This document shows, one piece after another, positions 45,453-57,027 of a stretch of 64,000 nucleotides of DNA. The notes beneath the pieces were generated by a model. That model ran no database searches, was not told the DNA's origin, and saw nothing but the letters and a program-made list of their open reading frames with translations. This DNA comes from Eutypella sp. D-1 (lineage: Eukaryota; Ascomycota; Sordariomycetes; Xylariales; Diatrypaceae): assembly GCA_023313575.1 (NCBI GenBank), contig JAJTTP010000021.1, positions 186,001-250,000 of the forward strand, read 5' to 3'. The position numbers and the translations under genes were made by a program. Numbering within the stretch: position 1 is the stretch's first letter; each line of letters begins with the position of its first letter.

Positions 45453-47129
45453 TCAGAGATCCTCGAATAACCTCTTCGTCTCCTCAGCTACCCACCGGGA
45501 TCTGGCAGCGATATCTTCCGACGACCATAGTCCATGTTCCGTAATATACGCATCGATAAGGCGAGCAGGCACCCACTCAAAGTAGACATTCTTGACCGTG
45601 ATGTTGCGTTCCAGGGCTGGAGCATTCTTTCCATTGACGCCTATATTGTCCCAAGCAGAAGTTACTTCCTGCGGATCATTGTTCTCGACGACGTGATCCT
45701 TAGCCGTGCCGGGCTCCGCGATCTTCTCTGTCTCGCTGAGGATGACAACCGCGACCTCGGGTGCCACGTGCCGCGCGCTTAACACTGCCGGCAGCGATCC
45801 GGTCTTATTACTCACATCTGCGTCGGAGTTGATGCGATCGGCTCCCAACAGGACAATGTCAACGCCTCCTTCACCTTCAGCGGCCGCCAGTGCCGCTGAG
45901 GCATCTGTGTAGAGAGTGATGCGGATTTTCCTGTTTTGGATCTCGGCGCCGGCTGACTCCAGCAGATTTGCAGCTAGGGATACCCCTTCGCAGTTCGGTC
46001 TGGATTCCAGGATGCGCAGATCTAAGACCACGCCGAGGTCTGACGCGGTTTTGAGGAGAGCGCTCGATATCGTGGAGCTCGATGACAGTGTGAGGATGGA
46101 TATACTGCTCTTGGAGGTCATCTTCTCATAGTGTGTTTCTCGCAGGTACGTGACAAGGCTTTCTTGTATGTGGCTGGCCGATGTTTGCCTCTGCGCGATT
46201 TGCTCATCTATCGCCTTAAGGATTTGCTTCCTTTTCTCTGGTGATGTTAGGTCCTGGCGGACGACAGACTCGATACGATGGAGCGTGGCGACAAGGGCAC
46301 TTGTTATGGCAGCACCCATGCTCTCCCGTCCGTTCTTGCAAAGGTGCCAAGCCGCCATGCGGATGTCGGCCCACCACTTTTCTCCAACCGTCGAGGAATC
46401 CATTTTGGAAATCACTTCCCTCAATGTCAAAATAGCGATTCCAGCTAATTGCCTGGCGCCACTCTCATGATCGTTACGCAGCGTGTCCAGTCCAGTAGTG
46501 AGAGTGGCCCCCGCCTCGGCGCCGAGATCATACTCAGGCCAGACCCTGCGCAGGCTGTCCACGAGTTTAGGGACGCCACCGAAATCTTCAGAAGCGTTCA
46601 CTTGCAACGGTTCGTACCACTCCCAGCCCTCGTGCTCCCAGTCGGTAACAATGCCCTTCTCACCAACACCATAGCTCTCGGTTATGTCCTTCAAACGGAA
46701 GGCGAAGGGGTTGATAGTCCACTCCCGCCCGATAGCTTCATCGATAAACGAGTAGTGCTTGCCGACGCGTAGCAGCTCCAGCGCTGTGGCATCTAGGCCC
46801 GTCTCCTCCTTGATCTCACGCAGGGCCGTCGCCAGCGGGTTCGCGTCATCTTTTTCCACACTACCGCTGATGGGTGCCAGCTTGTGCCTATGCTTACAGC
46901 ATCAGAAATTGCTCTCAATTCGTAAAAGTCATCTGGTATTAATGTGTGTTTTCGATGAGAATTGATTGAGTTCGTACTGATAAGTGCGGACCTCGCCGCT
47001 TCGCCTGAACAACGCGACATCGGCCCTTGTTCTGTCACCTTCCCGATATCTGAAGAGAAAAGAGCCGGCTACTGCGCGCTTCTTGAGATTTTGTGTACTC
47101 TGCTGCCCGCTCTCCAAATTGGACGCCAT
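45453..47129 (-). CDS. Nudix domain fused to eIF2B/MtnA-like isomerase domain
   Basis: Model complement(join(45453..46887, 46978..47129)), 528 aa. The intron has donor GTACGA and acceptor CATAG; splicing restores VRTYQHKLAPISGS, the conserved start of fungal Nudix fusions. Residues 20-150 are the Nudix domain: the box runs GSVEKDDANPLATALREIKEETGL, with the metal-binding REIKEETG at 74-81. The spacing from Gly to REXXEE is one residue longer than the textbook GX5EX7REUXEE, and the first Glu is replaced by Asp. Residues about 165-525 resemble the eIF2B alpha/beta/delta and methylthioribose/ribose-1,5-bisphosphate isomerase superfamily, with LLGADRIN followed by NKTGS (the catalytic Asp region) and the family end RLIDAYITEHG. 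The loop that carries the catalytic Cys in MtnA and R15P isomerase reads ILTLSSSSTISS, with no Cys. The function is unproven; a cytosolic role in nucleotide or sugar-phosphate turnover is inferred. An upstream in-frame extension exists, but ATG 47129 fits the family. Confidence 0.85.
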
Positions 47130-47818
47130 GATAGGACTTCCTTGTCTGAACCAACGGATGGGCTGTATTGTGGACGTGTTTAAATGCGGTCCTGGGAGAC
47201 GCTGGCAGCGACCCAGTCTAGCGACTCGATATGATGCGCCATGTAACATTACCTCCACCTTGTAGTGATTCAATATGAAAGACTGAATTGGATTGATGTT
47301 CTCGTGTTATGAATAGAGGTACAAAGTACTAAGTGAAACGATAGTTCTTGGACGGAGTACCTGATAACCCCCAAATACCTACCTTGGTACTACCTAGTCT
47401 ATCCTTGCCAAGCCATCTTGAGATCGCCAACCCGGACCGGCAGACAGGCTACCGGTCCGTCAGGGTTGTCGTCGGTTAGTGATTCTTCCAGTGGCTTGCA
47501 GTGGAAAGAAGCGCTAAACTCATTTTCGCTAGGGAGGTTATCCTCCCGCATATAACCACAGAGAATGAGAACCTGGATGGCTATCGCTCACAAATATAAG
47601 TTACGGGTGGTCAAGGGTAAGGATGAGAAATTATTATTCAAGAAAAATTTACGAAATATGTATAAAGCATACCACTTTTACAACTGGTAATGTCGTACTC
47701 TGCATCATCAATCCATCACGACATAAACACCACATTAGGATTGAACCCTCACCCGCCGCCCCCCGCCGCCCCCATCACTCCACCAACTCCCTAGAATAAT
47801 ATCAAGTTTTTACAGAGT
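47130..47818. other. Intergenic, no gene seen
   Basis: Upstream of the Nudix fusion (minus) and downstream of the fungalysin gene (minus). It holds the Nudix promoter and a CTACCTTGGTACTACCTAG motif near 47385. No coding exon is supported. Confidence 0.5.
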
Positions 47819-49953
47819 TTAGCAGACACCACTCGGGACAGTGAAGTCCTCACTTCGGCTGCGGCTAGAGTAGCTTGCATTCTCGCCGAGACCACGCTTG
47901 GCGAAGGCGGTCCAGAGCTCGCATGCGTTGTCGCCTCCCGTCAGTGCCTCGTCGGCGTCGAGGATGGCGTCACGGGCTGAGACGAAGTTGGGGTTGCAAG
48001 GTTGTCTAATGGAATGTTAGTATGTTTGATCTCCTGACTTAGAATGATGACGTGGGGAACCTACAATGCAAAGCCGTCGAGGACCAGCTTCATAGCCAGG
48101 AACTTGCCGTCGGTCGGGACACCATTCCCATCGAAGGTGGGCTTATCACCATCGTTCTTGCCGTGCTTGTCAATCAGGTTCCAAAGCACTTCGTACAGAA
48201 TCGTGGCCCAGACGTTGCCGATCGCGTGCACGCTGCTGTATCGGTCGACAGCTTTGTACGTGTGTGGGTTCGTGTCCAAGTTTGTCGAGTACAGGTACTC
48301 ACGAATGCCTGCCTCGTCACCAGCCACCCAGGAGCCCATAGAGTAATCGGTATCCCGCGTATCATCCGCCTTTAAGCGGATTGCGGTCGCGTACCAGTCA
48401 CTCCAGCCCTCGCCCATGCCACCGGATTCGAGGCCGTTCAAGCAAGCGGAGTTGCTAGGACCTCCAGTCAAGCGGGTCGACACTGTTCGTCGCATTAATA
48501 CTCGATCGGTCTCAAGATGGGGGGAAAGAGGATGCTCTACTTACAGCCGTGCGTATATTCGTGGATGACAACACCGGCCTCGAACGAGCTGTCCCTTCGT
48601 GGGGTAGTGTAGGTCCAGATGTACATTCGCATCCTAGGGTTCCGTCCATCGACAGGCGTAGCAAAGTTTGCGTTGTTCGTTCCGGAGCCATCTTGAGTGT
48701 TGAGAATGACACCGTCATTACCCAGACCACCCTGCCCGTTGTTGTTCACCTCAAAGTTGCCAGCCGCCTCGGTAAATCCAAGGTCGTACAGAAGATCATG
48801 GTACAAGTTGGCGGTATAGAACAACTGTGTGATCGAAGCGTCCACGTAGGCCGACGGGTTGGTTGTGCTGGTGTCATATGAGTACTCGAAGCTCAGAGAG
48901 GATTCATCAGGTCGGTAGTTGTTCTCGTAGCTAGAGCCGCCGTTGGGGTTGTTCTGTGCGAAGCCATTGTTTCCCCAGGTCGTTGTGTAGTTCCTCCTAC
49001 CGTCAGAGATCCAGGTGAACTCGGAGGCCTTGAGGTCCCACGGGTCCTCGACAACCTTACGACTACCCTCTGTAGGGTCGTTGATACCCCAGGGGCTAAT
49101 ACTCGTTAGTCTCGGGACGGCACGTGATTGGTCGAGGCCGGTATACTCACTATACTTCGTAGGTTACATCCGAGACGTAGTTAACGACTCCGTGGATCTC
49201 CTCGTTGGACTCCGCATCCACGTAGGTCAACAGCCAGTCGTCGAGGATGTCAGTCTCAACTCTCCAGGTCAAAGCCAGGTCACCGTCAGGCTTGACAAAG
49301 TAGACCAGACGAGCCTCAGGGTCCTCCTGAGCGCCAGAGGTTCCCTTCAGAGAATAAGTCTCGACTCTGTCGGCGGGCTCGGCCGTTGCCTCGCCGGTGA
49401 CTGGGAGCTCAAGGACTTTCGAGGCTCCCGATAGAGCCGTGGTAGGGTCCGAGAAGGAGCGTTTGATAAGAGGGCTGTCCTTGGGGATCTCGCCCTTGTA
49501 GAACGAGTTGCCATACGAGAACACCGTCCCATCTTTAGCGATCTGATTTGGGCTGTTAACATTCAAACTCAGTTAGAGAAGGACACGGAGAGTACTTACG
49601 TTGACGTTGAAGTCCGCGTTATCGATGTCGAGACCATGAGCCGTCTGCTTGAAGTGCACATGCGCGACGCCGTTGCTGCTAACGTAATGGTCCTCGACGA
49701 GCCGGAACTCAGCGTCGGGAGCGACGGTCTTCACCAACTCAGTAGCGGTATCGACGTATGTCGCCCTCTTCGTGATGTCAAGGCTCGAGTCAGCCTTAGT
49801 GGCGGCTGTGTTGCTGTACTCAGCGACAGTCTGCAGGCGGTACTTCTCAAGGTCGACAGCCCTGCGTCGGATGCCGGGCTTCCCCGTGTTATGTGTGGGG
49901 TGGGCGTTGACGGCAGTGGCGCCGATCAGGCCGAGGAGCAGAAGAGACCGCAT
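47819..49953 (-). CDS. mep: Fungalysin, extracellular metallopeptidase (M36)
   Basis: Model complement(join(47819..48005, 48065..48482, 48545..49095, 49151..49542, 49600..49953)), 633 aa, the usual size for the family. All four introns use GT-AG with donors GTAAGT, GTGAGT, GTAAGT and GTAGGT, and each junction falls in a conserved phrase. A signal peptide ([17 protein letters not shown]) is followed by a long propeptide (to about residue 245) with FTP/PepSY-like text such as [20 protein letters not shown], which keeps the enzyme inactive until cleaved. The catalytic domain begins near [10 protein letters not shown]. The zinc site is HEYTH at residues 427-431 (coded at 48549-48563), with the third ligand Glu in GMGEGWSD about 30 residues later. 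The enzyme is secreted and degrades structural and matrix proteins in nutrition or host interaction. The next gene upstream is a secreted subtilase on the same strand. Confidence 0.95.
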
Positions 49954-52556
49954 TTTGAGAGTGGCAACTCGTTTCTTGCTGTAATGTTGGGCACACGAAG
50001 GGATCCGTGACTGGCTCTGCTGACCACCAACTCATCGTAACGGTTCGACCTCACGGTCTTTATACTTCGAGTTCTGCGATACATCTCTTATTCCCCTCAT
50101 ATGCCCCCTCAGTTCGCCTGGCACTGGACTTCCCTTTTCGAACCAGAAGCCGACGATAAAAGCTCACGATATCGAGAACGCTCTTGGCGTTCGTGTTCGG
50201 GGGCGGGGCTCTCCTGGTTAGTGTGCTCCGATGACAAGCGTCTTGTGCTCACTCCATGGGGCGTTCCTGGCGACGGCGCCTTCTGGGCAGGGTAGAGCAT
50301 AAAAAAGCTAGGCTACCTATCGAGAGACTCCCCGGAACGGGCCATCGCGGGGCGCTTATCGCGAGTGGGAAAGGTGCTACGGTGCGGTTCTCACATGCCG
50401 CATACATGCGTATCAGTGGTATAAGAAAGGGAAGGTGGTGCTCGCCAGTTATGGTTGATAAGCAATCTCTATACTAGAGATATGACGGTTCGCCAACTGT
50501 CCGCGCAAACCACGGCGGGTCGCGTGCAGCCAGATAGGTATTCAGCAGACTGGTCGCAGTCCAGACTCGGCAGAGACCCGGATCGGACCTGCTAGACGTA
50601 GCGCTTACCAGTTCGGGAGGATCATGGTAGCGTGGGGGAATCAAGATCTCTCCACATGCTGAGAAGTGGAGATGCATGGGCGTTTCTTCTCGCGAGAATA
50701 GATCCCTAGATTTAGACACAACACATTGCGAATGCTGCTTTAAGGGACGATACGAGGCCTAGAGCTCACGAGGCTTTAAGGGTACTTTGCATAGTAGTGG
50801 GATCTATCAGCTGCCTACGATTTGACGCACGACATATGGAATCTCCAGTTGAGACCTGCATGTGCGCATGTTCATGGGTTCGTGGCGTCATCGGCCGCGC
50901 GATGATTTTTGGAATAAACGCCGTTGATCACTTTGATACGCTTCTACCCCTCGGATGAAGCCCCTCTGGAGAGCCCCCAATTCTTATGTAGCCGCATTCC
51001 GATCTAGCCCTACTCGCGTGTCTAGCTTCAGGTACGGTATTATTCATGGCTTAGGACGAAGCTTGGCATGTATGCTAAGTCGTGTTAAAGCCTTGATTCT
51101 TCTTGGATTTCAAAGTGTTCCGGGAGCAACTCGGTTATGAAGCCTGTTCCTGCTAATTAGCGCTTCCTAGGAGCAGGCGCATCAAGTATAAGACTAGGTA
51201 GGTACAATGTGAGTGTGCCTGTCGTGGGGTTATAGCAGGCATATAGCGACTCCTATTATAGATGCCAACTAACTAGAGCTGCACCACCATGTCATGTGTT
51301 GATTGGCGGAAAGTGGGCGGCAGTCAAGCCCATAGCGTGGGTCTGATATCGGCCACATGAGGAACGCCTGAGAGTGCTAACGCGACCTGCGTGACCGCCG
51401 GTCTGTAGAGAGAGACCTGCCTATTGCAGTAACCCACACCGATGCTCTCTCGATACTACGGCGTTATCTATCTCTTTTGTAGCGCACCAACTTACCTATC
51501 TATTCATGGGGGAAATACGAGCGTGCGGAGGGAATATTAGAAACAAATTCAGCGCTAGATTTGGTTCTGTATTCGCGAAATTCGCTCTCTGTGTCGCAAT
51601 TTTCGTCATAATTCAATCAAGACCCTGGCGGGTGATCGGCACCACCCGAGAGGTACGTCGTCATGTAGCAGCCTGTGGCCTCTTCTCGCATCAACTAATA
51701 CGGGAAGAATTGATTCTCCAGTTCTAGAAATTCTCTATTCCAGCAATGGTACCCTGTCACTCAAGCGCTCTCTTCACATGTAGGTGCCGTGTTTCTGCAC
51801 TAGGAGCCAAGGGTAGGCACGCAGCTAGAAAGCTTCAGGCAGGACGAATACCGTTCCATTAAGGCTTGCGGCGCCGATGTGGTGCTTTGCTTGGTGTCAC
51901 GTTCGCGGTTATGCGCAAGGCTCGTGTGTTGAGGTAAATCGCCCGCGACCTCCCCTGCCCCTGCAAAGACTTGCCTACATATGTAGTCATTAGGCCGGTT
52001 TGCCTTACCTACACATTCTGCTATAAGACCATGGTGATGATTTAGGACTTTCTAGCGTGGATATCTAGCCGAGGAGCCGATCAAGGAATCCCCTCATATA
52101 TTTGCCATATTATTATCTTTGGGTCGCTATTATCTACCGCATAGTTTCCCATGCGGACGTTACCGTGCAAGCCTTTCAAGGGCCTCGGCTAGACGGCCTA
52201 AATAGCTATTCCATTCACTTGGGGTCATTTGGTCCAATTCTGGTGGATATAGAATCGAGGTACTGAATATAATCTTATTAAGCAGTCATTCCGACTAATA
52301 ACAGAGAAGCATCGTTTGTGCACATCGCAAGCAATTGGGATACTTATCGCGGCCACCTCTCCTGTGACTTCAGTACCTGACTGCCAAGGGCCACTATAAA
52401 AATAGCGGGCGAGATAACGGTCGCAAGTCAAGCTAATAGAATTAAGACTATGGGGGGTATTCATTTCGTCCCGAGCATATTCCCTGTTATGTAGTAGCAA
52501 AACGCCACTGTTATACCTCAGTCCTCTAGGCTGAAAAGGGGCGCGCTTCCGATGAT
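49954..52556. other. Intergenic, 2.6 kb, no gene seen
   Basis: Contains the fungalysin promoter at its left end (TATA box at 50057) and the 3' flank of the subtilase at its right end. Frames up to 91 codons have no recognisable features. A TAGGTAGGTAC motif lies near 51195. Confidence 0.5.
50057..50064 (-). promoter_or_regulatory. TATA box of fungalysin gene
   Basis: TATAAAGA on the minus strand, 104-111 nt before the fungalysin ATG at 49953. Sequence and spacing fit a TATA element; not experimentally supported. Confidence 0.45.
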
Positions 52557-55500
52557 TTATTCTTTCAACTCAACGGTGATTTTCGGTAGCTCGTAGACAT
52601 CCCAATCCTCAGCAACCTTACGGTCACCGAAAGGCCGGAGAGCGGCGATGCGGAAACTAAGGAGAATCCAGTTAGTTAAAATAGGCATAATCATTACCCA
52701 AGGGGTAACGGGCGCGATAGATATGTTCGGAACATACTTGTAAATGCCAGACTGAACAGTCGACCCGTTGGCGAACTGACCGAGCCACCAATACGAATCG
52801 GAAACATATCTCCCCTTGTAAGTAAGAGGGAAGGCGAAGATGTCATCTTTGCTATGGACATTTGGGTCGAAATAACCGGCGGTTCTCGACTGATTCCACG
52901 ACGTCGCGGACCCGATATACCCGTTCTCACCGATGACGGGCGGATACGACCAGTCAGTCTCGGTATAGTCGGCATCGAAGATCTTGTCAAGTCAGTCAAC
53001 ACATCTAGAGTGGGCTTCGTTCGCATGGAAGGTAACCTACGTCCCAACGGAGTTCCTCCGTTCCCCAAACGAGAGAGGAGATCAACCTAGGAAAGTCCTG
53101 CTCAATTCTCGACAGATTGAATGTGATACTGGAAGCGGTCGTTAGTTCTTTCTAGCACATAATGTTGAGTGGGCGAAATCATCATAACTCACGTGGTGTT
53201 CTCGCTGACAGGGAAGCTCTGCGGGCCTGACTGCAACTTGGGACGTTCAGAGCCATAATCGAAAACAGCTTCGATAGACTCGCGAATATTTGATGCCACG
53301 CCTAGATATCTGTCAGATATGTGATAAATTTCTATTACACTTATAACGGAGCTTACCCAAGTATGGTACGCCGAGCTTCTCGCCGTTACTGCCGGTTACA
53401 AGAATCTTTCCGCTGTATGTGGGTACCTTGGTCGCGTCCAAGCCGGATGGTGCTTTAAAAGTAAATCTGCCTATGTCTTAGAATGACCGAACTTTTTTTT
53501 TTTGGGGGGGGGGGTACAGAGGGATACATACTCGACAGTTTGGGTACTACCAGCCTCAATAGTGATCTCATCAGGGAGGGACACTTCGGGTGCCATCACA
53601 GTGGGTTCGAGATACGCATAGTAAGGGATTCCCGGTACTCCAAAGGAGGGTTTGCCTGGTACTGAAGGAGTGTACGTCTCATAACCCGCAGCACCCTGGA
53701 GAGAAAACTTGTACGTCACGGCCTCCTCGCCGTTGTTAGTGATATCGAGCGAGTGTGTACCAGCGAAGTGAGCCGTGTCGTTCAGCTCAAACTTGCGTCC
53801 GTCAAACCCAAGATCTGTTTGATAAGAAATGACGCTAACAGCATCGACAAGGCCTGCTCCGATTTGGGCAGAGGGTGCCCAGTATCCATAGTCCTTATCC
53901 GAGGTAACCCAATCGGTCCAGGGTACAGCGCGAGCGGAGCTCATAATGCGCGAGATCAACCGCTTTGACCATTCGGCATCACCGGCGTGTTCCTTTCGAC
54001 CACCATTCTTGCCTACCCACAGAGCGGCGATGCCCGCAACATACGGCGTCGCCATGCTGGTTCCGCTGAGGACGCGGTAATCGTCGGTGCGGTACGAACT
54101 GAGGATCTTGGAGCCCGGGGCCGCAATGTCTGGCTTTAGCGCTAGGTCATACGTGCCGCCCCACGAGCTGTAGCGCGCTGGCTTGCCACCGATTGCGTTA
54201 TAGGCATTCGTGTAATGGGCAATCTCCACGTCGAAGGATGCAGTGACATTTTCACCATCTAAGATGGCATCAATAATCGCCTTCCCCACGCTTGCATCAA
54301 TGGCGCCCGCCTGGCCCTCGGGGTTCGAAATGGTCGCGCTCTGGTTTGTTGAATTGTAGAAGAGGATGTACTTTGCACCGAATTCGGCCAAGTTGGCATA
54401 CTTCTCGTCGACCGTGCACCCGCCGAATCGCACAAGGCTGATTGACTTGTCCAGCTTGGGAGTGTCTTCAGGGAGGCTTTCACATGCATCGTTCTCAACA
54501 GACGCATCGCGCGTCACTGGAACAACCGGCCAGCCGACTACGGTATCAGGAAATGCGCTAGATCCCGGGACATATTTGGCTTCTGTGCTATTCGAATCCC
54601 CGTCTGGGCTGTAAGTGACTGAAAAGCCAAGAGCTGGGAGGGGCGCCGGGTCGACGGAGCCAACGGTAAGCGAGTGCCTCCCGGACGCGCCATTACTGGC
54701 AATCCACGGTCCATCTTCGCCTGAGTTTCCGGCTGCAATGACAACGAAGACCCCTCGGTCGACTATTCTTGAAGCGACAACGGCCCATGCATTGTTCATG
54801 AACCCGCTCCCCTCTCCCAGACTGGAGCTGATGATATCGGCCTTGTTCGCTTGGCATTAGCGTCTCGAGAATAAGCGAATAATAGGGGTCTCGGTGCTCA
54901 CCCCGGATTCATATGCCGCCAAAAAGGCTTCGATAACCATTTCCTCGTTAGAGTAGCCGCTCGAGCCAAAAACTTTATAAGCTAGCAACTTGGCCTTGGG
55001 TGCCACTCCAATGATACTAAAAGATACACCAAGTTAAACATGTTGACGCAATATTACGAATCAATCGTGCACTTACACATCACTGTTTCCAGCGATGATG
55101 CCCGCAACGTGGGTTCCGTGGCCGAACTCGTCCAACGGGTCTTCATCCGGTTTGGCCGGCTCGTCAGGCCAGTCTGGAGGGCAAAGCGAATCAGTCGGCT
55201 GCCATGAAAACGAATATTACAACGAATGATGGAATGGATAAACTAACTGGATCCAACAAAGTCATGGCCACCAATGACAGTGAAATCGGGGCCAATCCCA
55301 CCACCAAGCTGTGTCATATTGTGTTAGTATTCAGTCCCGTTGATATACACGCTGTCAACTACATACCGCGGGATGTGTGTACTGAATACCACTGTCGACA
55401 ACTGCAATTGTAGCACCTTCTCCGAGGATACCGACATCGTGTAGGTTTTGCACACCCGTGGCCTTGTGAATAGTGGTGTCGGGGCCGGCAGCGGCGAGAT

Positions 55501-55888
55501 TAACATCACCAGCATCCTCTTCCTCGGCCGGGGGTAGTAGTTGGACCATTTGCGACTTGTACACATGAACCACGGCAGAGCTACCATCATTATCGTCGGG
55601 TTCTTGGAAAGCTGCCTTTAGTGACTCAGTATCGCAGGCCCCGGAGCACTCGACACTGACACCGGGGAAGATGTCTGAATCGAAGTGCTTCACGATGCGC
55701 ACGCCTGGTATATCAGCGGCTTTCGCCGCAGCCCGAGCACATCGAGTGCGCGAATCTAGCTCGATGATATACCGTCTTGGCGTAGCATCGTCAGGCGTAT
55801 ACTTCTCGCTGCGATCTTCGCGCCGGAACGACCGGGATTGGACCGCGGCGGCGGACAGCGCCACGAGCAGAGCGTTCGTAAAACGCAT
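52557..55888 (-). CDS. Secreted subtilase (S8) with PA insertion
   Basis: Model complement(join(52557..52656, 52738..52982, 53041..53128, 53193..53301, 53357..53466, 53532..54841, 54902..55016, 55077..55173, 55248..55308, 55367..55888)), 918 aa. Nine introns with normal borders close in frame and all lie near the ends of the gene. The start is the ATG at 55888; the frame also opens two codons upstream at a GTG. Signal peptide about residues 1-20, then an inhibitor-I9-like propeptide (RYIIELDSR through VVHVYKSQ). Catalytic triad: Asp165 in AVVDSGIQYTHP, His213 in GHGTHVAGI, Ser527 in SGTSMATP, with the oxyanion Asn in AAGNSGEDG. A PA-type insertion (about 320-450, with LVRFGGCTVDEKYANLAEFGAKYILFYN) separates His from Ser. 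The C-terminal 300 residues are Fn3-like beta domains, ending LRPFGD...ITVELKE. The layout matches minor extracellular (Vpr/C5a-like) subtilases of fungi. It is secreted; protein degradation outside the cell is inferred. Confidence 0.92.
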
Positions 55889-57027
55889 CTTCACGGATTG
55901 AAATGAAGGTTACCGAAGAGTGTGGTGTTATCAATTACGATCATTGTGCGCGGGGTCGCTGTTTAAGTAAGAACGATGCCATTGCGGGACAACGGCAGTC
56001 AGCCTACCCATGACTACTGCTTGCATCCGATCTAGAGACGTCACGAGAGAAATGCGATAGGAATATGCCGGCACTATCGTGTAATTACCATCGTCTGTTG
56101 CGCACATGGGAAGCCCCACAATGATACGCCAGGACGGGATAGGCGGCGGGCGATTTGAACCGGCGACAGGACGTTCTCGTGGGGTAGACCCCCGGTTATA
56201 CGAGGTCGCCAAGAGTCGGGAACGGGAACTACTGCCCAACACATCGATAAGTGTTTTTCCGACAGTAAAAACCGATGCCGATGCCTATTAGACGAATTCA
56301 TTGCCTGATGTGATGTGATCGACTTTTACCTTTTAGCACCCAAGCTAGGTATAAGTCTGCCTTCAAAAGATATTTCTCTTTCGCTACCATTCCTAACTAG
56401 CTTTTTTTTAGTGTGGCAGTGTGGTGAATCGTCTCGAACACGAAGAACGCGGAAGATCGACGTGAATCCGTTCCGCAATTATGGAACGTCACATTTGAGC
56501 TCGTCGGCCGCCAATGTAGTATCGAACAATCAACCCAATTCTTAGTAAAAACACTCTTGCGAATTAGACATCAAACTTTCGATGAACTTAAGTCATCAGC
56601 TGAGCACTACCGTATATTCTTGGCTGTCCGTCGAAGACCAATGATACTCCTAAGCGGATGCGCGTTGGCGCAAAGGTCCAAAAAAAAAAATCTGCATTCA
56701 CGAGGCATCTTGGCGTCGCCTGCCTAGGACAGTGTAGATATTAGTGCTTGACAAGAGACGAAGTCCCACGGCAATATTTTCTAAAATATCCCACGAAGAT
56801 GCCATACATGTCCCCTTCACTCGGCACAACTCTACGAGTAGCCCTACGGATGCTCCAGCTCCTGTTGTGTGAGAATTTACTGATCATTTCCATGTCAGCT
56901 TGATGGTAACACTCCGGCACATTGGCTTGTGTCTGAGCCAGCACCAGTTGTATAAGAGTTGAACTGGTCCCAGAATGAGCTTGCATTCGAGAAAGGATCT
57001 TGCTTGTTACCTATATAACAGCGATCG
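55889..57027. other. Intergenic; subtilase promoter and NRPS 3' flank
   Basis: No coding exon is supported. A hairpin-rich patch at 56150-56215 contains TTCAAAT on the minus strand, but does not fold as a tRNA. No clear TATA element was seen for the subtilase. Confidence 0.5.

Noticed and set aside
56150..56215. tRNA-like patch (TTCAAAT on the minus strand with nearby CTCGT/ACGAG and GGGG/CCCC hairpin)
   Set aside because: The T-stem does not pair beyond one or two bases, no 7-bp acceptor stem exists at the right distance, and box A is absent. Not a tRNA.
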